NCBI GenBank assembly: GCA_945952415.1
Contig: CAMFIF010000019.1
Location: 1 to 64,000, forward strand
From: an uncultured Rhizobium sp.
Lineage (GTDB): Bacteria > Pseudomonadota > Alphaproteobacteria > Rhizobiales > Rhizobiaceae
Direction of reading: 5' to 3'
DNA length: 64,000 nt
Each line of letters starts with the position of its first letter. The first letter of the stretch is position 1. The notes beneath the pieces were generated by a model, which was given only the letters and a program-made list of their open reading frames with translations, ran no database searches and was not told the origin of the DNA. The position numbers and the translations under genes are program-made. Shown in pieces: positions 14,849 through 24,196 of this stretch.

Positions 14849-14989
14849 TTATGAATGGGCGGTTACGACCCTGGAGGTGGTGTGATGGATCACCCGCGCG
14901 TCATTGTCCGACAGGGTGAACATGGCAGCGAACATCACGCCCATCAGGGTCATCCAGCACACGCTGATCATGGTAATCTTATCGGGCAT
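14849..14989 (-). CDS. Tiny membrane protein, 46 residues
   Basis: The ATG at 14989 is preceded by TTGGAGGATCAGTGAG, a strong ribosome site. The 46-residue product has one hydrophobic helix (residues about 6-26, including MGVMFAAMF) and then a polar tail with SDNDARVIHH. No family is recognised. It is the probable first gene of a two-gene unit with 14659-14787, with a 61-nt gap. Confidence 0.6.
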   Translation of the reverse strand: MPDKITMISVCWMTLMGVMFAAMFTLSDNDARVIHHTTSRVVTAHS

Positions 14990-15348
14990 CTCACTGATCC
15001 TCCAATATAAATTGTCTGTGCCTGGTGTCTGGAACCTGACTTGTAACGCGGCACGGTCCAGGATGGTTCCTGCGGGAAAATGTTAAGCATGATTGCGAAA
15101 TCATCCCGCGCTACCGTCCGTTCATCGGCCGGTGGCACCTTTGTGTCGTCTTCGCTCCGGCCGTGCCGTTTCGGGACGACCCATTCGGCCCCATGACAGC
15201 CCTTTAATCACCCTTCGCCTTAAACCATCTTGAATGCGCCGTTCATCTGGCGTTCATCTTGCCCGCTTCGCTCCAGAACCGGGCAAGGCTTGCAGCAAAG
15301 GCCCATCCGTGACAAAAGGCATGCCTGAATTTTGAAATGGGACCGCCC
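14990..15348. other. Gene-free region between the tiny genes and coaD
   Basis: I see no convincing gene here. It should hold the promoters of the tiny minus-strand genes and of coaD. A GTTC-N7-GTTC match (15241-15255), formally a LexA-type box, lies about 95 nt upstream of coaD as part of a direct repeat GTTCATCT. About two such matches are expected by chance in 64 kb, so it is weak. Confidence 0.4.
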
Positions 15349-15846
15349 ATGACAACCGCCTTTTATCCGGGTTCCTTCGATCCGCTGACCAACGGCCATA
15401 TGGATGTGCTGCAGCAGGCGCTGAACATCGCCGACCGGCTGGTGGTGGGCATCGGTATCCATCCCGGCAAGGTACCGCTCTTCAGCTTCGAGGAAAGGGC
15501 AGCGCTCATCGAAGCCGCGCTGTCCTCGGCGCTGCCTGAAGCAAAAGGCAGGGTGACGGTGGTTTCCTTTGCCAACCTGGTGGTGGATGCCGCGCGGGCC
15601 GCTGGCGCGACGCTTCTCATTCGCGGCCTGCGCGATGGCACGGATCTCGATTACGAAATGCAGATGGCAGGGATGAACAGCCGCATGGCACCGGATGTGC
15701 AGACTGTGTTTCTGCCTGCCGGCACGGTATCGCGGCCCATAACGGCCACATTGGTCCGCCAGATAGCCGCCATGGGCGGGGATGTAAGCCCCTTCGTGCC
15801 GAAGGACGTGCTGGCGGCCCTTTCCGCGCGCATGCAGACACGATAA
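15349..15846 (+). CDS. coaD: Phosphopantetheine adenylyltransferase
   Basis: A 165-residue CoaD, which joins ATP and 4'-phosphopantetheine to make dephospho-CoA, the fourth step of coenzyme A synthesis. The nucleotidyltransferase signature [13 protein letters not shown] is at the N terminus, and the C-terminal ISS-like motif appears as [15 protein letters not shown]. The ATG at 15349 fits the family start better than the one at 15337. It is followed after 33 nt by a cyclophilin gene on the same strand. Confidence 0.96.
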   Translation: MTTAFYPGSFDPLTNGHMDVLQQALNIADRLVVGIGIHPGKVPLFSFEERAALIEAALSSALPEAKGRVTVVSFANLVVDAARAAGATLLIRGLRDGTDLDYEMQMAGMNSRMAPDVQTVFLPAGTVSRPITATLVRQIAAMGGDVSPFVPKDVLAALSARMQTR

Positions 15847-15879
15847 AGCCTTCAGCGATCTGAATAAAACGGAGCATTC

Positions 15880-16443
15880 ATGAAGATCTTCAAACTGGCC
15901 TTTGCCGGACTTCTGGTCGCCGCTTCCCTGACGGGAGTGGCCCGCGCCGCCGACATGCTGACCATCCAGCTGAAGGATGGTCCCGTGGTTATCGAGTTGG
16001 CGAATGACGTGGCGCCCAAGCACGTGGAGCGCATCAAGGAGCTGGCTTCCAAGGGCGCCTATGACAATGTGGTCTTCCACCGGGTGATCGAGGGCTTCAT
16101 GGCCCAGACGGGCGACGTAAAATACGGCAATGCCAACAAGGGCTATGATCCGCAGCTCGCCGGCACCGGCGGCTCGGACCTTCCGGATCTCCCGGCCGAA
16201 TTTTCCGACCGGCCCTTCGAACGTGGCACCGTCGGCATGGCCCGCGCCCAGGACCCGAATTCCGCCAACTCCCAGTTCTTCATCATGTTCGCCCCCGGCG
16301 ATTTCCTGAACGGCCAGTATACGGTTGTCGGCAAGGTCGTTTCCGGGATGGAAGCGGTGGACAAGATCAAGCGCGGCGACGGCGGCAATGGCGAAGTCAC
16401 CGATCCCGACCGCATGATCAAGGTTACCGTCGGCGCGAAATAA
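15880..16443 (+). CDS. ppiA: Periplasmic peptidyl-prolyl cis-trans isomerase (cyclophilin)
   Basis: A 187-residue cyclophilin-type proline isomerase. Residues 1-23 are a signal peptide (MKIF, hydrophobic core, cleavage after ARA), so it acts in the periplasm. The cyclophilin fold follows, with FHRVIEGFMAQTGD and NSQFFIMF active-site segments. GGAG precedes the ATG by 6 nt. It sits between coaD and a cytosolic cyclophilin of similar sequence, evidently a tandem duplication in which one copy carries an export signal. Confidence 0.93.
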   Translation: MKIFKLAFAGLLVAASLTGVARAADMLTIQLKDGPVVIELANDVAPKHVERIKELASKGAYDNVVFHRVIEGFMAQTGDVKYGNANKGYDPQLAGTGGSDLPDLPAEFSDRPFERGTVGMARAQDPNSANSQFFIMFAPGDFLNGQYTVVGKVVSGMEAVDKIKRGDGGNGEVTDPDRMIKVTVGAK

Positions 16444-16518
16444 GCCGACCCGCAATGAACACGGGGCGATTGTATCGCCCGCACAAGGGGGCGATGGCCC
16501 CGACGAAGGAGAAAAGAC

Positions 16519-17028
16519 ATGGCCGAGATCAAGGATCCGGAAAACACGATCGTCATGGAAACCACGAAGGGCAAGGTGGTCATCCAGCTGCTTCCCGACG
16601 TGGCCCCCGGCCATGTGGCCCGCATCAAGGAACTGGCACGCGAGAAGGCCTATGATGGCGTGGTGTTCCACCGCGTGATCGAGGACTTCATGGCTCAGAC
16701 GGGCGACGTTCAGTACGGCAAGCAGGGTTCCGACAGCTTCAACCCGGCCCGCGCCGGCATGGGCGGCTCCGACAAGCCGGACCTGAAGGCGGAATTTTCC
16801 AACATGAGCCACGTGCGCGGCACCTGCTCCATGGCCCGCAGCCAGAACCCGAACTCCGCCAACTCGCAGTTCTTCATCTGCTTCACCGATGCACCCTGGC
16901 TGAACCGCCAGTACTCGGTCTGGGGCCAGGTAATCGAAGGCATGGACAATGTCGACCAGATCAAGCGCGGTGAGCCCGTGAAGGATCCCGACGTGATCGT
17001 TTCCATGCGGGTTGCCGCCGATCTCTGA
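16519..17028 (+). CDS. ppiB: Cytosolic peptidyl-prolyl cis-trans isomerase (cyclophilin)
   Basis: A 169-residue cyclophilin without a signal peptide, so cytosolic. FHRVIEDFMAQTGD and NSQFFICF mark the active site, and it is closely similar to the upstream periplasmic copy. AAGGAG lies 7 nt before the ATG. Transcription probably ends at the strong hairpin at 17050. Confidence 0.95.
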   Translation: MAEIKDPENTIVMETTKGKVVIQLLPDVAPGHVARIKELAREKAYDGVVFHRVIEDFMAQTGDVQYGKQGSDSFNPARAGMGGSDKPDLKAEFSNMSHVRGTCSMARSQNPNSANSQFFICFTDAPWLNRQYSVWGQVIEGMDNVDQIKRGEPVKDPDVIVSMRVAADL

Positions 17029-17049
17029 TCGGACAATGTCAGGAAACAG

Positions 17050-17088
17050 CCCGCCCGATGTCGCCAAGGCGCCGGGCGGGTTTCGCTT
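17050..17088 (+). terminator. Terminator after ppiB
   Basis: CCCGCCCG (17050-17057) pairs with CGGGCGGG (17073-17080), followed by TTTCGCTTT. It separates the coaD-ppiA-ppiB group from queA-tgt. Confidence 0.8.
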
Positions 17089-17109
17089 TGTAAGGGGGAA
17101 GGGCGCACC

Positions 17110-18198
17110 ATGCGCGTAGACCTGTTCGATTTTGACCTGCCAGAGGAAAACATCGCGCTTCGCCCCGCCGAGCCGCGCGACAGCGCGCGCCTGCTGGTGG
17201 TCAAGCCGGGCGAAACGCCGGAACTTTCGGACAGGATCGTCGGGGAACTGGTGGATTTTCTGAAGCCGGGCGATGCCATGGTGTTCAACGATACCAAGGT
17301 CATCCCTGCGCAACTGGAGGGTTTTCGACTGCGGGAGGGCGCGGAACGGACGCCGGTGTCCTGCACGCTGCACATGCGCGTCGGGGCGAGCCGCTGGAAA
17401 GCTTTTGCCCGTCCCGGCAAACGCATCAAGGCCGGTGACAGGATCGAGTTCGGCAGCGGCGCGAGCGAGGCCTGCCTGCTCGGCACGCTGGTGGCCACGG
17501 TGGCGGAGAAAGGCGAGGCGGGCGAAATCGAGCTTGCCTTCGATCTTTCCGGCCCCGAACTCGATCAGGCGATCGCCACGGTCGGCCATATCCCCCTGCC
17601 GCCCTATATCGCAGCCAAGCGGCATGAGGACGCGCGCGACCGGCAGGACTACCAGACCATTTATGCCCGGGAGGAGGGCGCCGTTGCCGCTCCGACCGCA
17701 GGCCTTCACTTCACGCCGGACCTCTTCGCAAAGCTCGATGCCGCAGGCATCGAGCGGCATTTCGTGACGCTGCATGTGGGTGCCGGAACGTTTCTTCCCG
17801 TCAAGGCGGACGACACTGCCGATCACAAGATGCACTCGGAAATCGGCCATGTGAGTGCTGCCACCGCCGCCGCGCTGAATGCAGTGAAGGCGAGGGGCGG
17901 GCGGATCGTTTCCGTCGGCACCACATCGCTCCGGCTGCTCGAAAGTGCCGCCGCAGAGGATGGCACCGTCAGGCCCTGGTCCGGCGCCACCGATATCTTC
18001 ATCACGCCGGGCTACCGCTTCCGCGCTGTCGACGTGCTGATGACCAATTTCCATCTGCCGAAATCGACGCTCTTCATGCTGGTTTCCGCCTTTTCCGGGC
18101 TGGAGACCATGCGCAATGCCTATAACCACGCCATTTCCACGGGCTACCGCTTCTACTCCTATGGCGATAGCAGCCTGCTTTTCCGGAACGACCGATGA
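17110..18198 (+). CDS. queA: S-adenosylmethionine:tRNA ribosyltransferase-isomerase
   Basis: A 362-residue QueA. It transfers the ribosyl part of SAM to preQ1 already in the tRNA wobble position, forming epoxyqueuosine. It has the family N terminus ([13 protein letters not shown]), the FNDTKV motif, and the PTAGLHFT and [10 protein letters not shown] segments. AAGGGGGAAGG lies upstream of the ATG. Its stop overlaps the tgt start (ATGA), so the two queuosine genes are translationally coupled. Confidence 0.97.
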   Translation: MRVDLFDFDLPEENIALRPAEPRDSARLLVVKPGETPELSDRIVGELVDFLKPGDAMVFNDTKVIPAQLEGFRLREGAERTPVSCTLHMRVGASRWKAFARPGKRIKAGDRIEFGSGASEACLLGTLVATVAEKGEAGEIELAFDLSGPELDQAIATVGHIPLPPYIAAKRHEDARDRQDYQTIYAREEGAVAAPTAGLHFTPDLFAKLDAAGIERHFVTLHVGAGTFLPVKADDTADHKMHSEIGHVSAATAAALNAVKARGGRIVSVGTTSLRLLESAAAEDGTVRPWSGATDIFITPGYRFRAVDVLMTNFHLPKSTLFMLVSAFSGLETMRNAYNHAISTGYRFYSYGDSSLLFRNDR

Positions 18199-19361
18199 CC
18201 CTTGCCTATGACGATATGGTGCGTGATGCGCCGACCGATACTTTCCAGTTCAATCTGAAGAAAACGGACGGAAAGGCGCGCCTCGGCGCCATCACCATGC
18301 CGCGCGGCACCATCCGCACGCCTGCCTTCATGCCCGTCGGCACCGTCGGCACGGTCAAGGCCATGTATCTGGATCAGGTGAGAGACCTTGGCGCGGATAT
18401 CATCCTCGGCAATACCTACCACCTTATGCTCCGACCGGGCCCGGAGCGCGTGGCGCGCCTCGGTGGCCTGCACGAGCTCATCCGCTGGCCGCATCCGATC
18501 CTGACCGATAGCGGCGGGTTTCAGGTCATGTCGCTCTCCAGCCTGCGCAAGCTCGATGAACGGGGCGTGACCTTCAAGAGCCACATCGATGGCCGCGAGC
18601 ATCACATGTCGCCGGAGCGCTCCATCGAGATCCAGGGACTGCTCGGCAGCGACATCCAGATGCAGCTCGACGAATGCGTGGCTCTGCCGGCGGAGCCGAA
18701 GGAAATCCAGCGCGCCATGGAAATGTCGCTGCGCTGGGCCGAACGCTGCAAGGTTGCCTTTGGCGACCAGCCGGGCAAGGCGATGTTCGGGATCGTCCAG
18801 GGCGGCGATATCGAGGCCCTGCGGGTGAAAAGCGCCGAGGGGCTGAAAGCGCTGGATCTCAAGGGCTATGCCGTCGGTGGTCTGGCCGTCGGCGAGCCAC
18901 AGGAGGTGATGTTGCGCATGCTCGACGCCACGCTTCCGGTTCTGCCGACGGAAAAGCCGCGATACCTGATGGGTGTCGGCACGCCGGACGATATCCTGAA
19001 ATCGGTTGCCTGCGGGATCGACATGTTCGACTGCGTGATGCCGACCCGTTCCGGCCGTCACGGGCTTGCCTTCACCCGACGCGGCAAGGTCAACATCCGC
19101 AATGCCCGCCACGCCGAGGACAAGAGACCGCTGGACGAGGAATCGAGCTGCCCGGCGAGCCGCGGCTATTCGCGGGCCTATCTGCACCATCTCGTCCGCG
19201 CCAACGAGGCACTCGGCGGCATGCTGCTCTCCTGGCACAATCTGGCCTATTACCAGGAACTCATGCAGGGCATCCGCAAGGCAATTGCCGAGGGCCGTTT
19301 TGCCGATTTCATGGCAGAAACACAGGAAATGTGGGCCAAGGGCGATATTGATCCGGTTTAA
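18195..19361 (+). CDS. tgt: Queuine/preQ1 tRNA-ribosyltransferase
   Basis: A 388-residue Tgt, which exchanges guanine-34 for preQ1 in GUN-anticodon tRNAs. The substrate-pocket DSGGFQVMS, the GGLAVGE loop and the nucleophile region DCVMPTR are intact. The zinc site is not: the C-x-C-x2-C motif of E. coli and Zymomonas Tgt appears as S317-x-C319-x2-S322, with only Cys319 and the distal His348 left. This may be a lineage variant that folds without zinc. The start gives an N terminus about 10 residues longer than usual; the ATG at 18216 is an alternative. It overlaps queA by 4 nt. Confidence 0.96.
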   Translation: MTLAYDDMVRDAPTDTFQFNLKKTDGKARLGAITMPRGTIRTPAFMPVGTVGTVKAMYLDQVRDLGADIILGNTYHLMLRPGPERVARLGGLHELIRWPHPILTDSGGFQVMSLSSLRKLDERGVTFKSHIDGREHHMSPERSIEIQGLLGSDIQMQLDECVALPAEPKEIQRAMEMSLRWAERCKVAFGDQPGKAMFGIVQGGDIEALRVKSAEGLKALDLKGYAVGGLAVGEPQEVMLRMLDATLPVLPTEKPRYLMGVGTPDDILKSVACGIDMFDCVMPTRSGRHGLAFTRRGKVNIRNARHAEDKRPLDEESSCPASRGYSRAYLHHLVRANEALGGMLLSWHNLAYYQELMQGIRKAIAEGRFADFMAETQEMWAKGDIDPV

Positions 19362-19385
19362 AAACCAAGCAATTTCAGCATATTA

Positions 19386-19406
19386 GGGCAGGGGGCTCCC
19401 CTGCCC
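19386..19406. terminator. Bidirectional terminator between tgt and the DUF4864 gene
   Basis: A perfect 9-bp stem (GGGCAGGGG 19386-19394 with CCCCTGCCC 19398-19406) with a 3-nt loop lies between two converging genes. T-rich flanks are poor on both sides. Confidence 0.6.
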
Positions 19407-19414
19407 TTGCCGGT

Positions 19415-19855
19415 CTAGATCCCCTGGCTGGTCCGGTTTTTAAACATCTGGACCCCGTTGATCTTGTAGGCTCCGTCCGGCTGGCGCAGCATTTCATAGA
19501 CAGCGGACCAATCGACACCGTCCGCACCCTGGATCAGCACTTCCTGGAACACGGCAGCCCCATCGCCAACCACACGGGAGCGCCCGAAGGCAAAGTTGCC
19601 CGGCCGATAGACCGGCTGATAGCTTTTGCGCACCATCGCGAAGAACCGGTCCTTGTCTGGAAAAAGGCTGCGGATCGCAGGCGAGGCAAAGCCATAGGCC
19701 TTATCCGCATCGTCATTCAGAAAGGCCTGGATCTGCTGCGCAATGACCGCCTGGGCATCGGCCGCGGGATCTGCGGCAGCCACCCGACCGGCAAGCCCAA
19801 GCGCCATCATCAATGCCGCGAGGAAAACCGCAGCCCACACCCGCAACCGGCCCAT
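19415..19855 (-). CDS. Exported DUF4864 domain protein
   Basis: A 146-residue protein with a signal peptide (residues 1-27, MGRLRVW then a Leu/Ala core ending VAAADP) and one DUF4864 domain (about 33-140), an NTF2-like fold of unknown function. The domain shows the ADAQAVIAQQIQAF start and VWSAVYEML-like strands typical of the family. It is probably periplasmic, single-gene, and convergent with tgt. Confidence 0.85.
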   Translation of the reverse strand: MGRLRVWAAVFLAALMMALGLAGRVAAADPAADAQAVIAQQIQAFLNDDADKAYGFASPAIRSLFPDKDRFFAMVRKSYQPVYRPGNFAFGRSRVVGDGAAVFQEVLIQGADGVDWSAVYEMLRQPDGAYKINGVQMFKNRTSQGI

Positions 19856-20008
19856 GCCCCAAACCTTCCAGCAGGAAAAATTCCATCTCCCTAAGCTAGG
19901 GCAGAGCCAGACGCACGGGAAGGGCCAGAAAGGCCCGAATTTGCCGTGAGCATGCAGGATCCAAAAGTCGCATAAGATAGATTATGGAACTATATCGGAC
20001 AGGACGAT

Positions 20009-20938
20009 TTATCCCTGGGTCTGGTTTTGCTGTCTATGGCGTATCAAGGGATAAGCGCCTACGGCCAAAATGCCACACAGGACACAAGCGGTGCCGATCA
20101 TGAATGCATGCGTCAGGGGTTCGCGCAGCAGAAGAGATCCTGCTACCACGCCCAGGATTGGTGTCAGAAAGGAAAAAACGCCGAGTTGGGAGGCCTTGTA
20201 CTGGGTCAAAAGGAAAAACCAGGTGAGATAGCTGAAAAACGAAACAGCAAACCCTTGAAAGGCAAGATTGGCAAGAAGGCCAGGTCCGAGTTTCATATGA
20301 CCCTGGCCCATCAGAACGGCCGACCCGGTGAGCAGCACGAAAGCCGTTGCCAACTGATAGAACAAGGTATGGGCCGCTGGAATACGGCTGAGCGCCGTGA
20401 TGCGGATCATGAATGTAGTCATGCCCCAGAACGCACCGCCGAGCAGTGCCAGGGCATCGCCCACCAGCATGGAGGCCAGTTCCGGCGCAGCACCTGCTTC
20501 GTGACCGAGGAACGCGATGGCAATGCCAGCTGCGGCCAGCGCAATTCCCGCCCATTGCAGCGGGGCCAGGCGTTCGCTCGGCAGCGTCAGATGCAGCCCT
20601 AGGCCGGCGAATATGGGCGCTGTGTATAGAAACACCACGACATGAGACGCAGTTGTAAAGCGGATGCTCTCTCCGAGAAGGAGAAATTCCAGAGAGAAAA
20701 GCAGACCCGCGCCAACACCCGGCAGAAGCAGATTGCGCGCCAGGGAAATCCGCTGTTTCCGGACGGAAACGAGAATGAGCACACAAACCGCAGCGATCCC
20801 CGAACGCAAGCCGATCTGGAGGACCGGAGATGCGGCAGCGGCCGTCATTTTAAGTCCGATCTGCTGTAGGCCCCAGATACAGCAGCACATCATCATCATG
20901 GCCACGGCTGAGCCGTCCATGGGCTTGCGGGTATCCAT
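20009..20938 (-). CDS. EamA-type drug/metabolite transporter
   Basis: A 309-residue protein with ten predicted membrane helices in two EamA repeats (about 10-145 and 160-300), the usual DMT layout. Substrates of such exporters cannot be read from sequence. The ATG at 20938 has GGGGAG about 8 nt upstream and is preferred to a GTG at 20953. The 16-nt gap to the MBL hydrolase gene upstream suggests co-transcription with the minus-strand group metG-tatD-MBL. Confidence 0.9.
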   Translation of the reverse strand: MDTRKPMDGSAVAMMMMCCCIWGLQQIGLKMTAAAASPVLQIGLRSGIAAVCVLILVSVRKQRISLARNLLLPGVGAGLLFSLEFLLLGESIRFTTASHVVVFLYTAPIFAGLGLHLTLPSERLAPLQWAGIALAAAGIAIAFLGHEAGAAPELASMLVGDALALLGGAFWGMTTFMIRITALSRIPAAHTLFYQLATAFVLLTGSAVLMGQGHMKLGPGLLANLAFQGFAVSFFSYLTWFFLLTQYKASQLGVFSFLTPILGVVAGSLLLREPLTHAFMIGTACVLCGILAVGAYPLIRHRQQNQTQG

Positions 20939-20954
20939 CAGATTACTCCCCACC

Positions 20955-21773
20955 TCAGGTGGTCAGACTGGCCTCGATCACCAGGCCATCATAGGCCGGT
21001 TCAACATGAGGTGGAGTTTCTTCCATAACCACATTATAATCAAGTGGAATATGCATGTGGGTCAGTACTGCCCGTTTGGGCTTGAGATGCTCGATCCAGC
21101 CAAGCGATTGCTCGAGAGAGAGATGGCTGGGGTGGAAGCGATATTGAAGCGTATCGATGATCAGGACATCGAGCCCGAAGAGCTTCTCGACGGTTTCCTC
21201 CGGAAAATCGCTGACGTCGCTGCAGTAGGCGAGATCCCCTACCCTGAAGCCCAGCGAGATGATGTCGCCGTGAATCTGCTTCAGGGGCTGGAAGGCGATC
21301 GGACCGCCGGCCCCCCCGATGACGACGGGTTTTTCGAGATCATCGATCAGCTCGGCCCGCACGATGGGCGGATAGCTTGAGCCCAGCGGTGTTTCGAGGC
21401 AGTAGCCGAACCCTTGGCGGATCCGCTCCATGGTGACAGGCTCGGCATAGATGGGAATGCGCCTGTTCGTGGCGTGGAAATAGCCGCGCAGATCGTCGAT
21501 GCCGTGGAGATGGTCGGCGTGGGCATGGGTGTAAAGCACCGCATCGATATGCTTGACGCCGGCATTGATCATCTGCTGGCGAAAATCCGGTCCGGTATCG
21601 ATGACGACGGTGGTGCGCCCGCCATCCTCGGCAATCTGCTCGACAAGAAAGGCCGCGCGCAGGCGGCGGTTGCGCGGGTTGTTCGGGTCGCACGCGCCCC
21701 AGTCGCCCGTTATGCGGGGCACACCCGGCGAAGAGCCGCAGCCCAGAATGGTGAAACGCCGGATGCTTGCCAC
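20955..21773 (-). CDS. MBL-fold metallo-hydrolase (PhnP-like)
   Basis: A 272-residue metallo-beta-lactamase fold hydrolase. The metal site THAHADH is complete, with an upstream VIDTGPDF strand and a C-terminal LTHMH histidine. Length and the early GCGSSPGVPR motif match the PhnP-like/phosphoribosyl cyclic phosphodiesterase branch, but the substrate is not assignable. The start is a GTG at 21773 with GAGGATC upstream. It lies 3 nt after tatD, and the order metG-tatD-MBL is common in alphaproteobacteria. Confidence 0.92.
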   Translation of the reverse strand: MASIRRFTILGCGSSPGVPRITGDWGACDPNNPRNRRLRAAFLVEQIAEDGGRTTVVIDTGPDFRQQMINAGVKHIDAVLYTHAHADHLHGIDDLRGYFHATNRRIPIYAEPVTMERIRQGFGYCLETPLGSSYPPIVRAELIDDLEKPVVIGGAGGPIAFQPLKQIHGDIISLGFRVGDLAYCSDVSDFPEETVEKLFGLDVLIIDTLQYRFHPSHLSLEQSLGWIEHLKPKRAVLTHMHIPLDYNVVMEETPPHVEPAYDGLVIEASLTT

Positions 21774-21776
21774 GCG

Positions 21777-22556
21777 TCAGATCCTCGGCAGCTTTGAGAA
21801 AATCCTGTAGGCGTTTTCCGTGCTGGCTGATGCCATCTCCTCGTAGGAAACGCCTTTCGCCTCTGCCAGGAATTCCGCCGTGTTGACCACATAGGACGGC
21901 TCGTTGCGTTTTCCACGCCATTTCTTCGGCGCCAGATACGGCGCGTCCGTCTCCACCAGCAGCCGGTCCATCGGCACGGTCGCGGCGATTTCCCTGATAT
22001 CTTCCGACTTGGGGAAGGTCAGGATGCCCGAGAAGGAAACGTAGCCGCCCAGTTCTACCCCAACGCGGGCAAGCTCCGCGCCGGAGGAAAAGCAGTGGAG
22101 TATGAAGGGGAAAGCCCCCTTCCCCGTTTCCTCGGTCAGGATCGCCGCCATGTCCTCATCCGCCGAGCGGCTGTGGATGACGAGCGGCAAACCCGTACGG
22201 CGCGCGGCCTCGATATGCACGAGAAGCCCGGCCTTCTGGTCCGCCGGCGTCTGCGTGTCGTAGAAATAGTCGAGACCCGCCTCGCCGATCGCCACCACCT
22301 TCGGGTTTTCAGAGAGACGCACCAGCTCATCGGCCGTTACGTCCAGCTCCTCGTTGGCATTGTTCGGATGGGTGCCAACGGAGCAATAGACGGACGGGAA
22401 CCGCTCGCAGATCGCGAGAAGCTGCGGCAGCTTGCGCACCCGGGTCGAGATGGTCACCATCTGCTTCACGCCGGCCGCATGGGCGCGGGCGATAACGTCG
22501 TCCAGCTCCTCCGCGAAATCCGGGAAGTCCAGATGGCAATGGGTATCGATCAGCAC
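21777..22556 (-). CDS. tatD: TatD family metal-dependent hydrolase
   Basis: A 259-residue TIM-barrel metallohydrolase with DTHCHLDF at the N terminus, GEAGLDYF, the HCFSS strand and ETDAPYL near the C terminus, all metal-site segments. TatD proteins act as 3'-5' DNA exonucleases or D-tyrosyl-tRNA deacylases, and the exact role is uncertain. The start is set at a GTG (22556): AAGGAGG inside the end of metG lies 9 nt upstream, and the family begins there. A longer N terminus up to 22610 would read through metG codons and is rejected. Confidence 0.93.
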   Translation of the reverse strand: MLIDTHCHLDFPDFAEELDDVIARAHAAGVKQMVTISTRVRKLPQLLAICERFPSVYCSVGTHPNNANEELDVTADELVRLSENPKVVAIGEAGLDYFYDTQTPADQKAGLLVHIEAARRTGLPLVIHSRSADEDMAAILTEETGKGAFPFILHCFSSGAELARVGVELGGYVSFSGILTFPKSEDIREIAATVPMDRLLVETDAPYLAPKKWRGKRNEPSYVVNTAEFLAEAKGVSYEEMASASTENAYRIFSKLPRI

Positions 22557-22560
22557 CGGC

Positions 22561-24105
22561 TCAGTCCTCCTTGGGGACGTAACGCGGGAAGACCGGGGTC
22601 GGCGCCGCAAGCGGAGTGCCGGCGGTGAGGCGCCCCTTTTCGCCGAGCCATTCGAAGGAACGGCGGTCTTCCGGCACGGCCACGAGGTCGAGCAGCTTGG
22701 CCGCGGACCCGGGAACGAAGGGCTGCAGCATGATCGAGATCTGCCGCACGACTTCCGCCGTCACATACAGCACGGTCGCCATGCGGGCGGGATCGGTCTT
22801 CTTCAGCGCCCAGGGCTCCTGGCCCGCGAAATAGCGGTCGCCTTCGGAGACCAGGGCAATGATCGCCGTCAGCGCCTTGTGGATCTGCAGGCGGTTCATC
22901 TCCTCCCGCGCGGTCGCGATGGTTTCGTCGGCAAGCTTCAGGATGGCCTGGTCCGCATCGGTCAGCGCGCCTGGTGACGGGATCGCGCCCTCGCAGTTCT
23001 TGACGATCATCGAGAGCGAGCGGCTGGCCAGGTTGCCAATACCGTTTGCAAGATCCGCATTGATCCGGACGCCGATCTGTTCCTCGCTGTAGGAGCCGTC
23101 CTGGCCGAAGGATACCTCGCGCAGGAAGAAATAGCGCACGGGATCGAGGCCGAAATGGTTCACCAGATTGACGGGATCCACCACATTGCCGAGGGACTTC
23201 GACATCTTCTCGCCCTTGTTGAGCAGGAAGCCGTGGGCGAAGACGCGCTCCGGCAGCGGTACGCCGGCAGACATCAGGAAGGCCGGCCAGTAGACCGCGT
23301 GGAAGCGGATGATGTCCTTGCCGATGATGTGGATGTTGGCCGGCCAGAAGCGCGCGCGCTCACTGCCCTCGATCCAGCCGGTGGCCGTCAGATAGTTGGT
23401 GAGTGCATCCACCCAGACATACATCACATGCGCCGGATCGCCGGGAACGGGGATGCCCCAGTCGAAGGTGGTGCGGGAGATCGAGAGATCCTTCAGGCCG
23501 GATTTCACGAAAGATACGATCTCGTTTTTACGCTCTGCCGGGCCGATGAAATCCGGGTTCGCCTCGTAATGGGCGAGAAGCCGGTCGCCATAGGCGGAAA
23601 GACGGAAGAAGTAGCTTTCCTCGGAAACCCATTCCACGGGCGTGCCCTGCGGACCGTAGCGCACGCCATCCGCCCTCACCTCGGTCTCGTCCTCGGCATA
23701 GAAGGCTTCGTCGCGCACCGAGTACCAGCCGGCATAGCTGTCCTTGTAGATGTCGCCGTTCTTTTCCATGCGGCGCCACAGCTCCTGCACGGTCTTGTAG
23801 TGGCGCTCTTCGGTGGTGCGGATGAAATCGTCGTTGGAGGCGTTGAGCAGCGTGGTCATCGCCTGGAATTCGGCGGAGTTGCGGTCCGCCAGCTCCTTTG
23901 CAGTGATGCCCTCGTTGCGCGCCGTCTGCTGCATCTTCTGGCCGTGCTCGTCCGTGCCCGTGAGAAAGAAGACATCGCGCCCGTCCAGCCGCTGGAAACG
24001 CGCCATGGCATCGGTCGCAATCAGCTCGTAGGCATGGCCGATATGGGGCTTGCCGTTGGGATAGGAGATCGCGGTCGTGATGTAAAAGGGCGTCTTGTCC
24101 GTCAT
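22561..24105 (-). CDS. metG: Methionyl-tRNA synthetase
   Basis: A 514-residue class I aminoacyl-tRNA synthetase for methionine. The HIGH motif (NGKPHIGH) is near residue 20 and KMSKS ([10 protein letters not shown]) near residue 305. It lacks the C-terminal EMAP-like tRNA-binding domain found in longer MetG proteins, which is normal for the short alphaproteobacterial form. It is followed at once by tatD, whose ribosome site lies in its last codons. A 91-nt gap separates it from holB upstream. Confidence 0.97.
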   Translation of the reverse strand: MTDKTPFYITTAISYPNGKPHIGHAYELIATDAMARFQRLDGRDVFFLTGTDEHGQKMQQTARNEGITAKELADRNSAEFQAMTTLLNASNDDFIRTTEERHYKTVQELWRRMEKNGDIYKDSYAGWYSVRDEAFYAEDETEVRADGVRYGPQGTPVEWVSEESYFFRLSAYGDRLLAHYEANPDFIGPAERKNEIVSFVKSGLKDLSISRTTFDWGIPVPGDPAHVMYVWVDALTNYLTATGWIEGSERARFWPANIHIIGKDIIRFHAVYWPAFLMSAGVPLPERVFAHGFLLNKGEKMSKSLGNVVDPVNLVNHFGLDPVRYFFLREVSFGQDGSYSEEQIGVRINADLANGIGNLASRSLSMIVKNCEGAIPSPGALTDADQAILKLADETIATAREEMNRLQIHKALTAIIALVSEGDRYFAGQEPWALKKTDPARMATVLYVTAEVVRQISIMLQPFVPGSAAKLLDLVAVPEDRRSFEWLGEKGRLTAGTPLAAPTPVFPRYVPKED

Positions 24106-24196
24106 GGTCCGGGTTATCCGATGGTCTTGAAATCTTTTGGTTGCCCGCTCTTAGCGCATGTTTGCAGCGGGTGAAACAGCAAGTTTGGGGAAAGCG

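Noticed and set aside
15220..18129. 969-codon minus-strand frame across coaD, ppiA, ppiB and queA
   Set aside because: It spans four well-supported plus-strand genes and their terminator, with no recognisable domain.
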